Origin: Leifsonia shinshuensis
GTDB taxonomy: Bacteria > Actinomycetota > Actinomycetes > Actinomycetales > Microbacteriaceae
Assembly (NCBI RefSeq): GCF_014217625.1
Contig: NZ_CP043641.1
Coordinates: forward strand, 2,480,001-2,544,000
Length of the DNA stretch: 64,000 nucleotides
Direction of reading: 5' to 3'
Every line of letters begins with the position of its first letter. Positions within the stretch are counted from its first letter, which is position 1. The translations under genes and the position numbers were made by a program. The notes beneath the pieces were generated by a model. The model ran no database searches and had not been told where the DNA came from. It saw only the letters and a list, made by a program, of their open reading frames with translations. Positions 33,690 to 42,131 of the stretch are shown here, piece after piece.

Positions 33690-34493
33690 CTACTCCGTCA
33701 ACCGCCGCACCGTCAGCGCCTGCTCCGCGAACCCCACCGCGCCCTCCCGGTCGTGCAGCACGGACCGCGTGATCCCGAGCCCCGTCGTCCCGAAGACCAC
33801 CTCCGTGTCCAGCCCCAGCCAGCCGCCCGACGGCGCGCGGTGGAGGTGGATGGTCAGGTCGACGTTGGGGAACATCCAGCGGGTCGGGTGCTCGCGCACC
33901 GCAACGCCGTTGGCCGTGTCGACCAGCGTGATCCACGCCGTCACCGGGTCGACGGACACGCCCTCGATGAGCTCGCAGCCGGTCGAGAGCCAGACGGTCG
34001 CGCGGCCCGCCTCGGGCGAGCGCACGGCGCGGGTGTCGAGGGAGGCGACGTAGCCGCCCTGCCAGGCCTCCATCATCGACCACGGGGTCGCCGTCTCCGG
34101 CGACGGCAGCGGCCCGGCGGCGCCACCGGCCACCTCGGCCGTGTCGAACGCGGACAGCAGCCAGGCGCGCGCCTTCACCGCGGTGCGGCCGTGGATGACA
34201 GCGGTCGCCTCCACCAGCTCGATCGTGCGGCCGGGGCGGATCGTCTCGACCGACAGCTGCACCTCGTCCAGGGCGAGGAAGCCGAGGATGTCGAAGCTGA
34301 TCCGGGCGAGCTGCAGCGACGGGCCGTCCGAGGCCGCCGCGTGACGGAGGATCGCGTGCGTGATCAGGCCGCCCAGCGGGCTGAAGTGCATCTCGTCGTC
34401 GGCCCACGCACCGCCGGCGTGCGGGGTGGGGGTGAAGACGTTCTCGCTCTTCTGCACGAAGTAGGCGGCGGGGATGGGGGTGTCGGCGTTCAT
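33690..34493 (-). CDS. TesB-like acyl-CoA thioesterase family protein (double hotdog)
   Basis: A 267-residue protein with two hotdog-type halves. The N-terminal half has HFSPLGGLITHAILRHAAAS and the C-terminal half WMFPNVDLTIHLHRAPSGGWLGLDTE, the usual core helix and strand of actinobacterial thioesterase-like proteins. They hydrolyse acyl-CoAs; the catalytic Asp/Thr/Gln set is not fully assignable here. ATG at 34493 is preceded closely by GGAGGGG; a TTG three codons earlier would give better spacing, so the exact start is uncertain. It is divergent from the short acidic gene. Confidence 0.75.
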   Translation of the reverse strand: MNADTPIPAAYFVQKSENVFTPTPHAGGAWADDEMHFSPLGGLITHAILRHAAASDGPSLQLARISFDILGFLALDEVQLSVETIRPGRTIELVEATAVIHGRTAVKARAWLLSAFDTAEVAGGAAGPLPSPETATPWSMMEAWQGGYVASLDTRAVRSPEAGRATVWLSTGCELIEGVSVDPVTAWITLVDTANGVAVREHPTRWMFPNVDLTIHLHRAPSGGWLGLDTEVVFGTTGLGITRSVLHDREGAVGFAEQALTVRRLTE

Positions 34494-34541
34494 CCCCTCC
34501 AACCTAGGCGCAGGGCGCCCTCCCGGACGACACTAGAGCGT

Positions 34542-34685
34542 ATGAGCAGACACGAACGCGCGCGGGAGGCCGCCGCAGAAGCCCAGCAGCGCGCCCAGGC
34601 GGAGGCCGCGATCGAGGCGACCGAGACCGACGACACCGAGGTGGACGCGGACGAGACGCTGGAGTCGGAGGAGGAGCCCCAGTAG
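34542..34685 (+). CDS. 47-residue acidic helical protein
   Basis: A short protein that begins basic and Ala-rich (SRHERAREAAAEAQQRAQ) and ends strongly acidic (DDTEVDADETLESEEEPQ). It looks like a single amphipathic helix with a disordered tail. No family is recognised. TAGAGC lies just before the ATG, allowing leaderless translation. The stop codon lies in the first of three 13-bp tandem repeats. Similar short charged proteins are common in actinobacteria, but function is unknown. Confidence 0.5.
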   Translation: MSRHERAREAAAEAQQRAQAEAAIEATETDDTEVDADETLESEEEPQ

Positions 34686-34716
34686 GGCGGCCCAGTAGGG
34701 CGCCCCAGTAGCGCGG
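34678..34716. repeat. Three tandem 13-bp repeats
   Basis: CCCAGTAGGGCGG (34678-34690), CCCAGTAGGGCGC (34691-34703) and CCCAGTAGCGCGG (34704-34716). Because 13 is not divisible by 3, the TAG in each copy falls in a different frame, so the array stops translation in all plus-strand frames. It lies between two convergent genes. Confidence 0.8.
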
Positions 34717-34730
34717 CCCGTCGGGCGGGC

Positions 34731-37079
34731 TCAGCCGGCGTGGCCCTGCACGAACCGTGACGTCGGCGCTCCACCCACCTCGGCGCCCCGCAGGTCGGAG
34801 TCGCGCACGAGCGGCGGGATCGACGGGTCGTCGGGCAGCTCGATCGTCGCGGCCAGCCGGAGGTCCTGGGAGGAGGCGCCGACCTCGATCGTGAAGGAGC
34901 CGCCCTCGCGTCGCCACAGGCCCGAGCGTCCGTCGGGGCGGGTCGCCGCGGTGTCCCAGTAGGCGAAGTCCCGGCTCACCAGGTCGAACGAGACCGTGAC
35001 CGTCTCGCCCGGTGCAAGCGCGACCTTCTCGAAGCCGCGGAGCTCGCGCAGCGGACGGCGCACCTCCGCCTCGGGGTCGCCGACGTAGAGCTGGACCACC
35101 TCGCCGCCCGCGACCGGGCCGACGTTGGCGACGGAGCACGTGACGCGCACGACGCCCGACGCCGGGTCGAGGACCGACACCTGGAGGTCGCCGTACGCGA
35201 ACTCGGTGTAGGAGAGCCCGTGCCCGAACGGGTAGCGCACCGGCCGGCGCAGGGCGTCGTACCAGCGGTAGCCGATGAAGACGCCCTCGCCGTAGACGAC
35301 CGTCCCGCGGTCGCCGTTCCAGTTCGGGAAGCCGGGGGTGTCCTCGACGGCGAGCGGGAAGGTCTCGGCGATCTTTCCGGACGGGTTGACCCGGCCGAAC
35401 AGCGCGTCGGCGACGGCCGAGCCGACGGCCTGGCCGCCGAGCCAGGCCTCCACGACGGCGTCGACACGGTCGTGCCACGGGTCCATCGTCACGGGCGAGC
35501 CGTTCGACAGCACCACCGTCAGGGAGGCGCCGGTGCGGTCGCGGAGGTCGGCCAGGGCCCCGATCAGCGCGACCTGGTCGGCGGGGAGGTCGAGCGTGAA
35601 CCGGTCGTTGGCCTCCTGCTCGTGCGAGAGCGGGAGGCCGGCGAAGACCACGATCGACTCGGCGGAGGCGGACGCGGCGACGGCCTCCTCGATGAGCTGC
35701 CTGGCACGGTCGGACAGCGGGCCCTGACGGAGCCGCTGCACGGACTCCGCGACCCGCAGCTCCTCGACCAGGTACTCCGAACGGCGCGCCACAGCGGGCC
35801 GCTCGGCGACCCCGTGGGCCTCGAAGACGGCGGCGTTGTCGTCCTGATACGCGTTCTTCGGGAGGTCGACGTACCCGGGCGCGTAGACGACCCGCTCCCC
35901 CGCGATCGCCCGGATCGCGTCGAGCGGCACGTCCACCCGTGTCGGGTCGACGCCGGACGACCCGCCGCCCTGGATGCGCGCGTTCTCGGCGAACGCCCCG
36001 ACGACCGCGATCGTGCCGCCGGTCTCCGCGAGCGGCAGCACCGCCGCCTCGTTGCGCAGCAGGGTGACGCACGCGGCCGCGGCCTCCCGGGCCAGCGCGT
36101 GATGCGCGGACGCGTCCAGGAGGTCGAGCTGCGCGTCGCTCAGCCGGTCGCCCGGCGCGTGGCCGAGGTCCATGACGGGCCCGTTCACGAGGTCCGCCCC
36201 GGGATAGGTGCGGGCGACCAGCTCCAGAACCCGCCGGGCCGAGGCGTCGACCACGGACTCCTCCAGTTCGCCGGCGCGGACCGCCGCCACGACCTCCGCG
36301 ACCGTCCGGCCGTGCGTTCCCGGCATCTCCAGGTCGAGGCCGGCGCGGAGGGCGGCGACCCGGTCGTGCACGGCGTCCCAGTCGGAGACGACGGCGCCCG
36401 TGTAGCCCCAGTCCTCGCGCAGCACCTCGGTCAGCAGCCAGCGGTTCTGCGACGCGTGCACGCCGAACAGGCGGTTGTACGAGCACATGACCGTCCACGG
36501 CTCCGCCTGGCGCACGACCCGTTCGAAGGCCGGCAGGTACGTCTCACGCAGCGTCCGCTCGTCGGCGACGACGGAGATCCGGGTCCGCTCGATCTCCTGG
36601 TTGTTGGCCGCGAAGTGCTTCAGCGACGCGCCGACGCCGGCCGACTGGAGGCCGTCCACGTAGGCCGCGCCGAGCTCGCCCGCGTGCAGGGGGTCCTCGG
36701 AGAAGTACTCGAAGTTGCGCCCGCACAGCGGCGAGCGCTTCATGTTCACGCCGGGACCGAGCACGACCTGCACGCCCTCCGACCGCGCCTCCGCACCGAT
36801 CGCGGCGGCGACCCGGCGCATCAGGTCGCGGTCCCACGAGGCGCCCATCGCGGACGCGGTCGGGAAGCCGGTCGCCGGCACCCAGACCATGTCCACGCCG
36901 GTCTCCTTGCGGAGCCCGTGCGGGCCGTCGCCAACCTCGATCGCGGGCACCGGCGCGGGCAGCCCCGGCCGGTCGATGGCCTGGGTGAACCAGTCGTCGA
37001 CGCCGGAGAGCAGCGACGCCTTCTCCTCCAGGGTGAGGGCGGCGAGGACGTCGTCCACGACGAAGGGAGGGGTCTGCAT
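34731..37079 (-). CDS. GH3 beta-glucosidase-type glycosidase
   Basis: A 782-residue family 3 glycoside hydrolase that releases terminal beta-linked glucose or related sugars. The (beta/alpha)8 domain starts at residue 1; conserved parts are GPGVNMKRSPLCGRNFEYFS near 107-126 and KHFAANNQEIER near 154-165, and the nucleophile Asp is in VVSDWDAVHD near 231. The second domain carries GGGSSGVDP and the C-terminal fibronectin-III-like domain covers about 640-760. There is no signal peptide, so it acts in the cytoplasm on imported oligosaccharides. It is the last gene of a seven-gene sugar operon starting with the binding protein at 43484. Confidence 0.9.
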   Translation of the reverse strand: MQTPPFVVDDVLAALTLEEKASLLSGVDDWFTQAIDRPGLPAPVPAIEVGDGPHGLRKETGVDMVWVPATGFPTASAMGASWDRDLMRRVAAAIGAEARSEGVQVVLGPGVNMKRSPLCGRNFEYFSEDPLHAGELGAAYVDGLQSAGVGASLKHFAANNQEIERTRISVVADERTLRETYLPAFERVVRQAEPWTVMCSYNRLFGVHASQNRWLLTEVLREDWGYTGAVVSDWDAVHDRVAALRAGLDLEMPGTHGRTVAEVVAAVRAGELEESVVDASARRVLELVARTYPGADLVNGPVMDLGHAPGDRLSDAQLDLLDASAHHALAREAAAACVTLLRNEAAVLPLAETGGTIAVVGAFAENARIQGGGSSGVDPTRVDVPLDAIRAIAGERVVYAPGYVDLPKNAYQDDNAAVFEAHGVAERPAVARRSEYLVEELRVAESVQRLRQGPLSDRARQLIEEAVAASASAESIVVFAGLPLSHEQEANDRFTLDLPADQVALIGALADLRDRTGASLTVVLSNGSPVTMDPWHDRVDAVVEAWLGGQAVGSAVADALFGRVNPSGKIAETFPLAVEDTPGFPNWNGDRGTVVYGEGVFIGYRWYDALRRPVRYPFGHGLSYTEFAYGDLQVSVLDPASGVVRVTCSVANVGPVAGGEVVQLYVGDPEAEVRRPLRELRGFEKVALAPGETVTVSFDLVSRDFAYWDTAATRPDGRSGLWRREGGSFTIEVGASSQDLRLAATIELPDDPSIPPLVRDSDLRGAEVGGAPTSRFVQGHAG

Positions 37080-37122
37080 GGAGGAGGGGCCTTTCGGGAA
37101 CCGGGGGGTGAGTGACGGGAGG

Positions 37123-38142
37123 TCAGGTGGCGAGGAAGTCTTCGGGGTGCTCCTGCCGGAGGCGCGCGACCAGCTCAGCCGTCACGGCGACGCCGCCCTC
37201 GGCGAGCGCATCCAGGACCACACCGTGCAGCGGCGAGTCGTCCGCCACGGTGACCCGTGCGCCCGGCGCGACCCGGGCGAGCTCGACCAGGATCGCGTCC
37301 CGCATCGCCGGGTGCTCCGAGGTCGCGACCGACCCGTTGAGCAGCACCGGGAGGTCGCCCGCGGCGAAGTCGGCGCCGACGCTCCGGGCGCACCACTCCG
37401 CATAGCCGACGAAGGCGGTCGCCTGGTCGTGCACGATCCGCTGCGCGACGGCGTCGCCCTCCCCGGCCAGTTCGAGCACCAGCCGGGAGGCCTTCCACAG
37501 CTCGGTCCCCGGCAGTGCGCCGAAGCGCCGCGTGAAGACGTGCCGCAGCTCGCCTGCGTCGGCGACGCTGTAGTACTCGCAGAGCACCGGAGTGAGGCGC
37601 GTCGCCGGCCCCATCCCCATCCACTCACGGCAGGCCGCCTTGAGCGCGCTGTTGCCGAGGCCCTGGCCGCCGAGGTCGTCGAACACGTACCAGCCCGAGC
37701 ACTGCTCGCGGCCGTCCGCCGACCGCGCGGCGACCGCCGGGCCGGTGCCGACCGTGATCGACAGCCCGACGCCGGTGCCGTCGATCAGGCGCAGTGAGGC
37801 GAAGCCGTCGTTCTTGACGCTCCAGCCGCCCATACCCGGCAGCCGGGCGGCGATGCGCTCGTCCCAGAACGTGGCGTCCTCCGGGTAGTCGACCCCGGCG
37901 AGGCGGAAGGCCGCGGACCGGATGTCCGCGACCGTCGCCCCCGCCTCGTCCAGCGCCGCCGCGACCGCACCGAACACCGCGGTCTCGGCCACCTCGATGC
38001 TCGACGCCCCGTAGATGTCGCCGCGGCCGCCACGACCGCGGCCGAGCACGGTCCCGGTGCCGTCGACGACGAGCGCGACCGTCTTGGAGTTGCCCGCGTC
38101 GACGGCGAGGTACAGCGGCCCGGCGTCCGCGCGCTCCGCCAT
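37123..38142 (-). CDS. BadF/BadG-type sugar kinase (N-acetylglucosamine kinase-like)
   Basis: A 339-residue ASKHA-fold kinase. The first phosphate loop is LAVDAGNSKTVALVVDG (about 12-28), RGGRGDIYGASS follows, and the second phosphate motif is VGTGPAVAARS near 135. Members phosphorylate N-acetylglucosamine, glucosamine or related sugars at O6. ATG at 38142 gives the proper N-terminus, and the gap to the upstream GH4 stop codon is only 2 bp. In this operon it should provide the 6-phosphate that GH4 or the NagB-like enzyme needs, or handle the free sugar made by GH3. Confidence 0.85.
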   Translation of the reverse strand: MAERADAGPLYLAVDAGNSKTVALVVDGTGTVLGRGRGGRGDIYGASSIEVAETAVFGAVAAALDEAGATVADIRSAAFRLAGVDYPEDATFWDERIAARLPGMGGWSVKNDGFASLRLIDGTGVGLSITVGTGPAVAARSADGREQCSGWYVFDDLGGQGLGNSALKAACREWMGMGPATRLTPVLCEYYSVADAGELRHVFTRRFGALPGTELWKASRLVLELAGEGDAVAQRIVHDQATAFVGYAEWCARSVGADFAAGDLPVLLNGSVATSEHPAMRDAILVELARVAPGARVTVADDSPLHGVVLDALAEGGVAVTAELVARLRQEHPEDFLAT

Positions 38143-38144
38143 GC

Positions 38145-39446
38145 TCAGCGCAGCAGCCGCTCGGGGAGGTACGCGCGGTGCGCGAACGCCATCTCGTCGT
38201 ACAGCTCCTCGGCGACGCGCAGCGTCGGGACCATCGGGTTCGCGGCGAGCGCACGGATGCCGTCGGCGCGCGTGCCCTTCCAGGCCGCCTCCGCCGCCAG
38301 GTACTGGTACTCGGCGAGCTGCTGCACGAGCCCGCGCACCGCGTGCGGCAGCGGCTTCTGCGGCAGCGGGGTCACGCCCGAGCCGTCCACGTCGCACCAC
38401 ATCTCCACGACGACATCCTCGTCGAAGCCGGGCAGCACGCCGCCGGTGTTCGGGAGGTTGACAGGCAGGCGCGCAGGCGCGTCGTTGTAGTAGGAGCTCA
38501 TCACGTCGATGGCGAGCTCCAGCTCGTGGATGCCGCCGCGGGACCGGCGCGGGTCCAGCTCGGGGACCGCCGCCTGCGACTGCTCGTCATAGTGCTCCCA
38601 GTAGCCCGGAAGCGCGGCGAGCAGGTCCTCGGCGCGGGTCGTCCGTGCGCCCTGCAGCTCGCGCAGGATCTCCTCGCGGAAGTAGTAGTACTGGAAGTAG
38701 TCGGCCGGCACCGAGCGCATGGTGACCGCCAGCTGCAGCATCCGCTTCTCCAGCGTGCTGAGCGTCGGGTCGTCCTTGCGGGTCTCCCACGCCACGTCGA
38801 GCAGCGGCATGAGGTCCTGGCCGTCGTAGGTGTGCTCGGTCGACCAGCAGTTGTGGTTGACGCCCGCCATGACGACGTTCGCGCGCTCGGGATCGAGCCC
38901 GGCCGCGCGCAGCACGGTCTTCGGGAAGACGATCGGGCCCTCGCACATCGACCAGATCGTCCGGTCGGTGAACCGGGTGACCGCCTGCGAGACGATGTTG
39001 ACCGGGTTCGTGTAGTTGAACAGGATCGCCTTCGGCGCGACGGCGTCGAGGTCGCGGATGATGTCCTCGTAGATGTGGATCGACCGCAGCGACATGAAGA
39101 AGCCGCCGGGCCCCTGGGTCTCCTGCCCGATCACGCCGTGCTTGAGCGGGATGCGCTCGTCCAGCGCGCGGGCGGCGAAGTTGCCGGGGCGGAAGCTCGA
39201 CAGCACCGCGTCCGCGTCGGTCAGCGCCGCGCGGCGGTCGGTGGTCGACGTGATCGTGATGTCGAGGCCCTTCGACTGCGCGATCTTCTGGCCGATGGTC
39301 TCGACGGCCTTCAGACGCGCGGGGTCGACGTCCTGGATCACGATCTCCGAGCCGTCGAACTCCTCGCCGTGCTCCAGGATGGACGCGATGGTGCCCGCGC
39401 CGCGGGACGATCCTCCGCCGATGTAGACGAGCTTGATGGAAGCCAT
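38145..39446 (-). CDS. GH4 6-phospho-beta-glucosidase-type enzyme
   Basis: A 433-residue NAD+- and Mn2+-dependent glycosidase of family 4. The nucleotide motif IGGGSSRGAG is at 9-18, SFRPGNFAARALDE and the loop QETQGPGGFF follow, NYTNPVNI is near 150, and the metal-binding Cys and His are in MCEGP near 172 and GVNHNCWS near 200. GH4 enzymes cleave 6-phosphorylated glycosides by a redox mechanism. Its usual partners are PTS importers; here an ABC importer delivers unphosphorylated sugar, so a kinase must act first. It lies 35 bp behind the NagB-like gene in one operon. Confidence 0.88.
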   Translation of the reverse strand: MASIKLVYIGGGSSRGAGTIASILEHGEEFDGSEIVIQDVDPARLKAVETIGQKIAQSKGLDITITSTTDRRAALTDADAVLSSFRPGNFAARALDERIPLKHGVIGQETQGPGGFFMSLRSIHIYEDIIRDLDAVAPKAILFNYTNPVNIVSQAVTRFTDRTIWSMCEGPIVFPKTVLRAAGLDPERANVVMAGVNHNCWSTEHTYDGQDLMPLLDVAWETRKDDPTLSTLEKRMLQLAVTMRSVPADYFQYYYFREEILRELQGARTTRAEDLLAALPGYWEHYDEQSQAAVPELDPRRSRGGIHELELAIDVMSSYYNDAPARLPVNLPNTGGVLPGFDEDVVVEMWCDVDGSGVTPLPQKPLPHAVRGLVQQLAEYQYLAAEAAWKGTRADGIRALAANPMVPTLRVAEELYDEMAFAHRAYLPERLLR

Positions 39447-39481
39447 GGGTGTGAGTGGTGCCTTTCTGGTCGGAGGGGAGG

Positions 39482-40288
39482 TCAGCGGGTGGTCTGCAGC
39501 AGTTCGGCCGCGCTGCGGTCCACGAGGAAGCGCGCGTCGGAGCATTCCGAGAGGACGGTCGCGGGCCAATCGGACTCGTAGGAGTCTGCAGCGGCCAGCC
39601 GGCGCACGGTGTCCTGCTTGTGCTCGCCGGTGACGACCATGACGACCGAGCGGGAGAGCTCGCGGATGGTCGCGATGCCGACCGTCACGCCGAACCGCGG
39701 CGCCTCGTCCAGGCTGCGCAGCGTCGGGAAGGTGCCGAGGTTGTCGCGGCGGGTGTCCTCCCCGAGCGGCACCACGCGGGTGACGGTGTCGGCGGCGGCG
39801 CCGACCGGGTTGAGGGCGACGTGGCCGTCCGAGGCGCCGGAGGCGAGCAGGAAGACGTCGATGCCGCCGGCCGCGGCGAGCGCGCGGTCGTACTCGCCGG
39901 CCTCCGCTGCGGGGTCAGGGAACCAGAGGCTGGCCTCCGGGATGCGGTGCTCCGGCGATGCGGCGGCGTTCAGGAGGCCGAGGATCTCGCGCCGCCCGAA
40001 CCCGACGCAGCTGTGCGGGAGGGCCGGGTCGATCGCGCGGAAGCCGTCGCCGGCCTCCTCCACGTACTCGTCCATCAGGGCGACGACGACGTGGGAGAGG
40101 TCGAGGTCGCGCTCGGCGACGAGCGCGGCGAGGTTCGCGTAGGTCGCGATCGGGCTGCGTCCGCTCGGGCAGCCGAGGACGAACGTCCGCCCCTCGGCCG
40201 CTGCCGCGGCGATCGCGTCGGCGAGCTGGACCGCGGCCTCCCGCCCGACGTCGTCGGCCGTGTCGAGGATTTCGGGCGCGATGCGCAT
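39482..40288 (-). CDS. NagB-like glucosamine-6-phosphate deaminase/isomerase homologue
   Basis: A 268-residue NagB/RpiA-fold protein. LGCPSGRSPIATYANL matches the phosphate loop (39-54) and VALMDEYVE the acidic motif (D73). In the third motif E. coli NagB has DGHIAFNEPG with a catalytic Asp-His-Glu set; here it reads DGHVALNPVG (154-163), so Asp and His remain but the Glu is replaced. It may still open or isomerise an amino-sugar phosphate, or have a related activity. It follows the ABC permease by 55 bp and precedes the GH4 gene, pointing to an amino-sugar or beta-glucoside pathway. Confidence 0.78.
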   Translation of the reverse strand: MRIAPEILDTADDVGREAAVQLADAIAAAAAEGRTFVLGCPSGRSPIATYANLAALVAERDLDLSHVVVALMDEYVEEAGDGFRAIDPALPHSCVGFGRREILGLLNAAASPEHRIPEASLWFPDPAAEAGEYDRALAAAGGIDVFLLASGASDGHVALNPVGAAADTVTRVVPLGEDTRRDNLGTFPTLRSLDEAPRFGVTVGIATIRELSRSVVMVVTGEHKQDTVRRLAAADSYESDWPATVLSECSDARFLVDRSAAELLQTTR

Positions 40289-40343
40289 GGGTACTCCTTT
40301 GTTGCTTCTGGTGCAGTGAGGGGAAGAAGAGGACGGGCGCCGG

Positions 40344-41156
40344 TCACTCTTTGAGCGCGCCGTTGAGCACGCCCCGGATGAAGTGGCGCTGGAAGAACGC
40401 GTAGAGGATCAGCACGGGCAGCGCCACGATCAGCGAGCCGGCCGCGAGCATGTTGACGTCGAGGGTGTGCTGGCCCTGGAAGACGCCGAGCGCGAGGGTC
40501 GCCGGCTGGATGGACGGGTCGGCGATGAAGACCAGCGAGAGGAAGAAGTCGTTCCAGGTCCACATGAACGACAGCAGCGCGAGGGTGAGCACCGCGGGCC
40601 GCGAGATCGGCAGCAGGATCTGCCACAGCATCCGCCAGCTGCGCGCGCCGTCCATCTCGGCCGCCTCGATCAGCGACTTGGGGACGGCCCGGAAGGTCGC
40701 CCGCATCCAGAAGACGCCGAACGGCACGCCCATCCCGATCTGGATGATGATCAGGCCGAGCCAGGAGTTCGTGAGCCCGAGCGACTGGAACGTGTAGTAG
40801 AGCGGGATGATGAACACCTCGGCCGAGATCATCAGGCCGAACAGGATCAGCGGGAACAGGACCTTCTGCCCCGCGACGCCGAGCACGCCGAAGGCGAAGC
40901 CGGACAGGATGGCGAGCACGGTCTGGCCGAGCACGGCGCCGATCGTGATGACGGCCGACGCGATCATGGCCGACCCGAAGCCGCCCACGTTCCACGCGGT
41001 GACGAAGTTGTCGAAGTGCAGGTTCAGCAGGTCGAGCTGGCCGCTCCGGCTGGGGCTGAGCGCAGTGAACACGAACCAGATGACCGGGAACAGCACGAGA
41101 ACCGTGACGAACGCGAGGATGGCGTGGTTGAGCAGTCGCTCGGTGCGCGAGATCAT
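40344..41156 (-). CDS. Carbohydrate ABC importer permease (MalG type)
   Basis: A 270-residue permease with six hydrophobic helices. The EAA loop that docks the ATPase reads EAAEMDGARSWRMLWQILLP near 180-199. It forms a heterodimer with the MalF-type permease next door, whose TGA overlaps this ATG as ATGA. No ATPase gene is in the operon; as in many actinobacteria, a shared MsiK-like ATPase elsewhere on the chromosome probably energises it. Confidence 0.9.
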   Translation of the reverse strand: MISRTERLLNHAILAFVTVLVLFPVIWFVFTALSPSRSGQLDLLNLHFDNFVTAWNVGGFGSAMIASAVITIGAVLGQTVLAILSGFAFGVLGVAGQKVLFPLILFGLMISAEVFIIPLYYTFQSLGLTNSWLGLIIIQIGMGVPFGVFWMRATFRAVPKSLIEAAEMDGARSWRMLWQILLPISRPAVLTLALLSFMWTWNDFFLSLVFIADPSIQPATLALGVFQGQHTLDVNMLAAGSLIVALPVLILYAFFQRHFIRGVLNGALKE

Positions 41157-42127
41157 GCGTCCTTCTCCTCGGAGAGCCGGGTGATGACGAGCGCGACGCC
41201 CAGGCAGACGATCGCGATGATGATGCCGATGGCCGCGGCCATCCCGACATCCGGGTTGAGGAACGCCTTGCGGTACAGGATCAGCGCCGGCGTGGTGGTT
41301 GAGGTCCCCGGGCCGCCCTGTGTGGTGATCCAGACCAGGTCGAAGGCTCGCAAGGCGCCTGTCACGGTCAGCGTGAGCGCGACGGCGACCTGGCCGCGGA
41401 GGCTCGGCAGGGTGATCGAGAAGAACTCGCGGATCGGGCCGGCGCCGTCGATGCGCGCCGCCTCGTAGAGCTCGGTCGGGATGGCGGCGACGCCGGCGAC
41501 GAACAGCACCATGCAGAGGCCGAGGGCGGTCCAGGTGCCGATGACGCCGAGCGCGGGCAGCGCCCAGTTGAAGTCGCCGAGCCAGTTCTTGGCCAGGTCG
41601 CCGAGGCCTACAGCGCGCAGCGCCTCGTTGAGCGGCCCGTCCGGGCCGTAGATCCGCTTCCAGATCACGGCGACGACGACGCTGGTCAGCACCTGCGGCA
41701 GGAAGAGCAGCCACCGGTAGACCCCGCCGCCGCGGAGCTTGCCGCGGCCGAGCAGCGCGGCCGACATCAGGCCGAGCGCGATCGGCAGGACCGCGAAGAA
41801 GACGACCAGGACGAGCACGTGGCCGAGCGACTCGACCAGGGCCGGGTCGGTGAAGAACGAGATGTAGTTGTTCAGGCCGACCCACGTGGCCGTGGTCACG
41901 CCGTCCCAGCGGTAGAACGAGTAGTTGACGCTCTGCAGGATCGGGACGATCACCACGAAGCCGTAGAACAGGAGGCCGGGGGCCGCGAAGGCGAGCCCGA
42001 GCCAGCGGCGGCGGCGCACCCGCGGCGTCAGCGTGCGCCGCGGGGCCCGCTTCGGCGTGCTGCGGCCGGGGGCCGCCGGTGCAGCGGCCGGGGCCTCCGG
42101 CCGCTGCACCACCTGGGACGAGGTCAT
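41153..42127 (-). CDS. Carbohydrate ABC importer permease (MalF type)
   Basis: A 324-residue permease with a 40-residue basic, Pro/Ala-rich cytoplasmic start followed by six helices. The EAA loop is YEAARIDGAGPIREFFSITL near 215-234, and WITTQGGPGTSTTTPAL near 264 is a family landmark. It is 4 bp from the binding-protein gene and overlaps the MalG-type gene. The two similar permease pairs in this window (here and at 52778-54609) serve different sugars. Confidence 0.9.
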   Translation of the reverse strand: MTSSQVVQRPEAPAAAPAAPGRSTPKRAPRRTLTPRVRRRRWLGLAFAAPGLLFYGFVVIVPILQSVNYSFYRWDGVTTATWVGLNNYISFFTDPALVESLGHVLVLVVFFAVLPIALGLMSAALLGRGKLRGGGVYRWLLFLPQVLTSVVVAVIWKRIYGPDGPLNEALRAVGLGDLAKNWLGDFNWALPALGVIGTWTALGLCMVLFVAGVAAIPTELYEAARIDGAGPIREFFSITLPSLRGQVAVALTLTVTGALRAFDLVWITTQGGPGTSTTTPALILYRKAFLNPDVGMAAAIGIIIAIVCLGVALVITRLSEEKDA

Positions 42128-42131
42128 CCCG

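Noticed and set aside
37123..38400. Longer form of the sugar kinase starting at 38400
   Set aside because: The extra 86 residues overlap the GH4 gene, are Arg/Ala-rich and unlike the kinase family; the ATG at 38142 gives the normal N-terminus.
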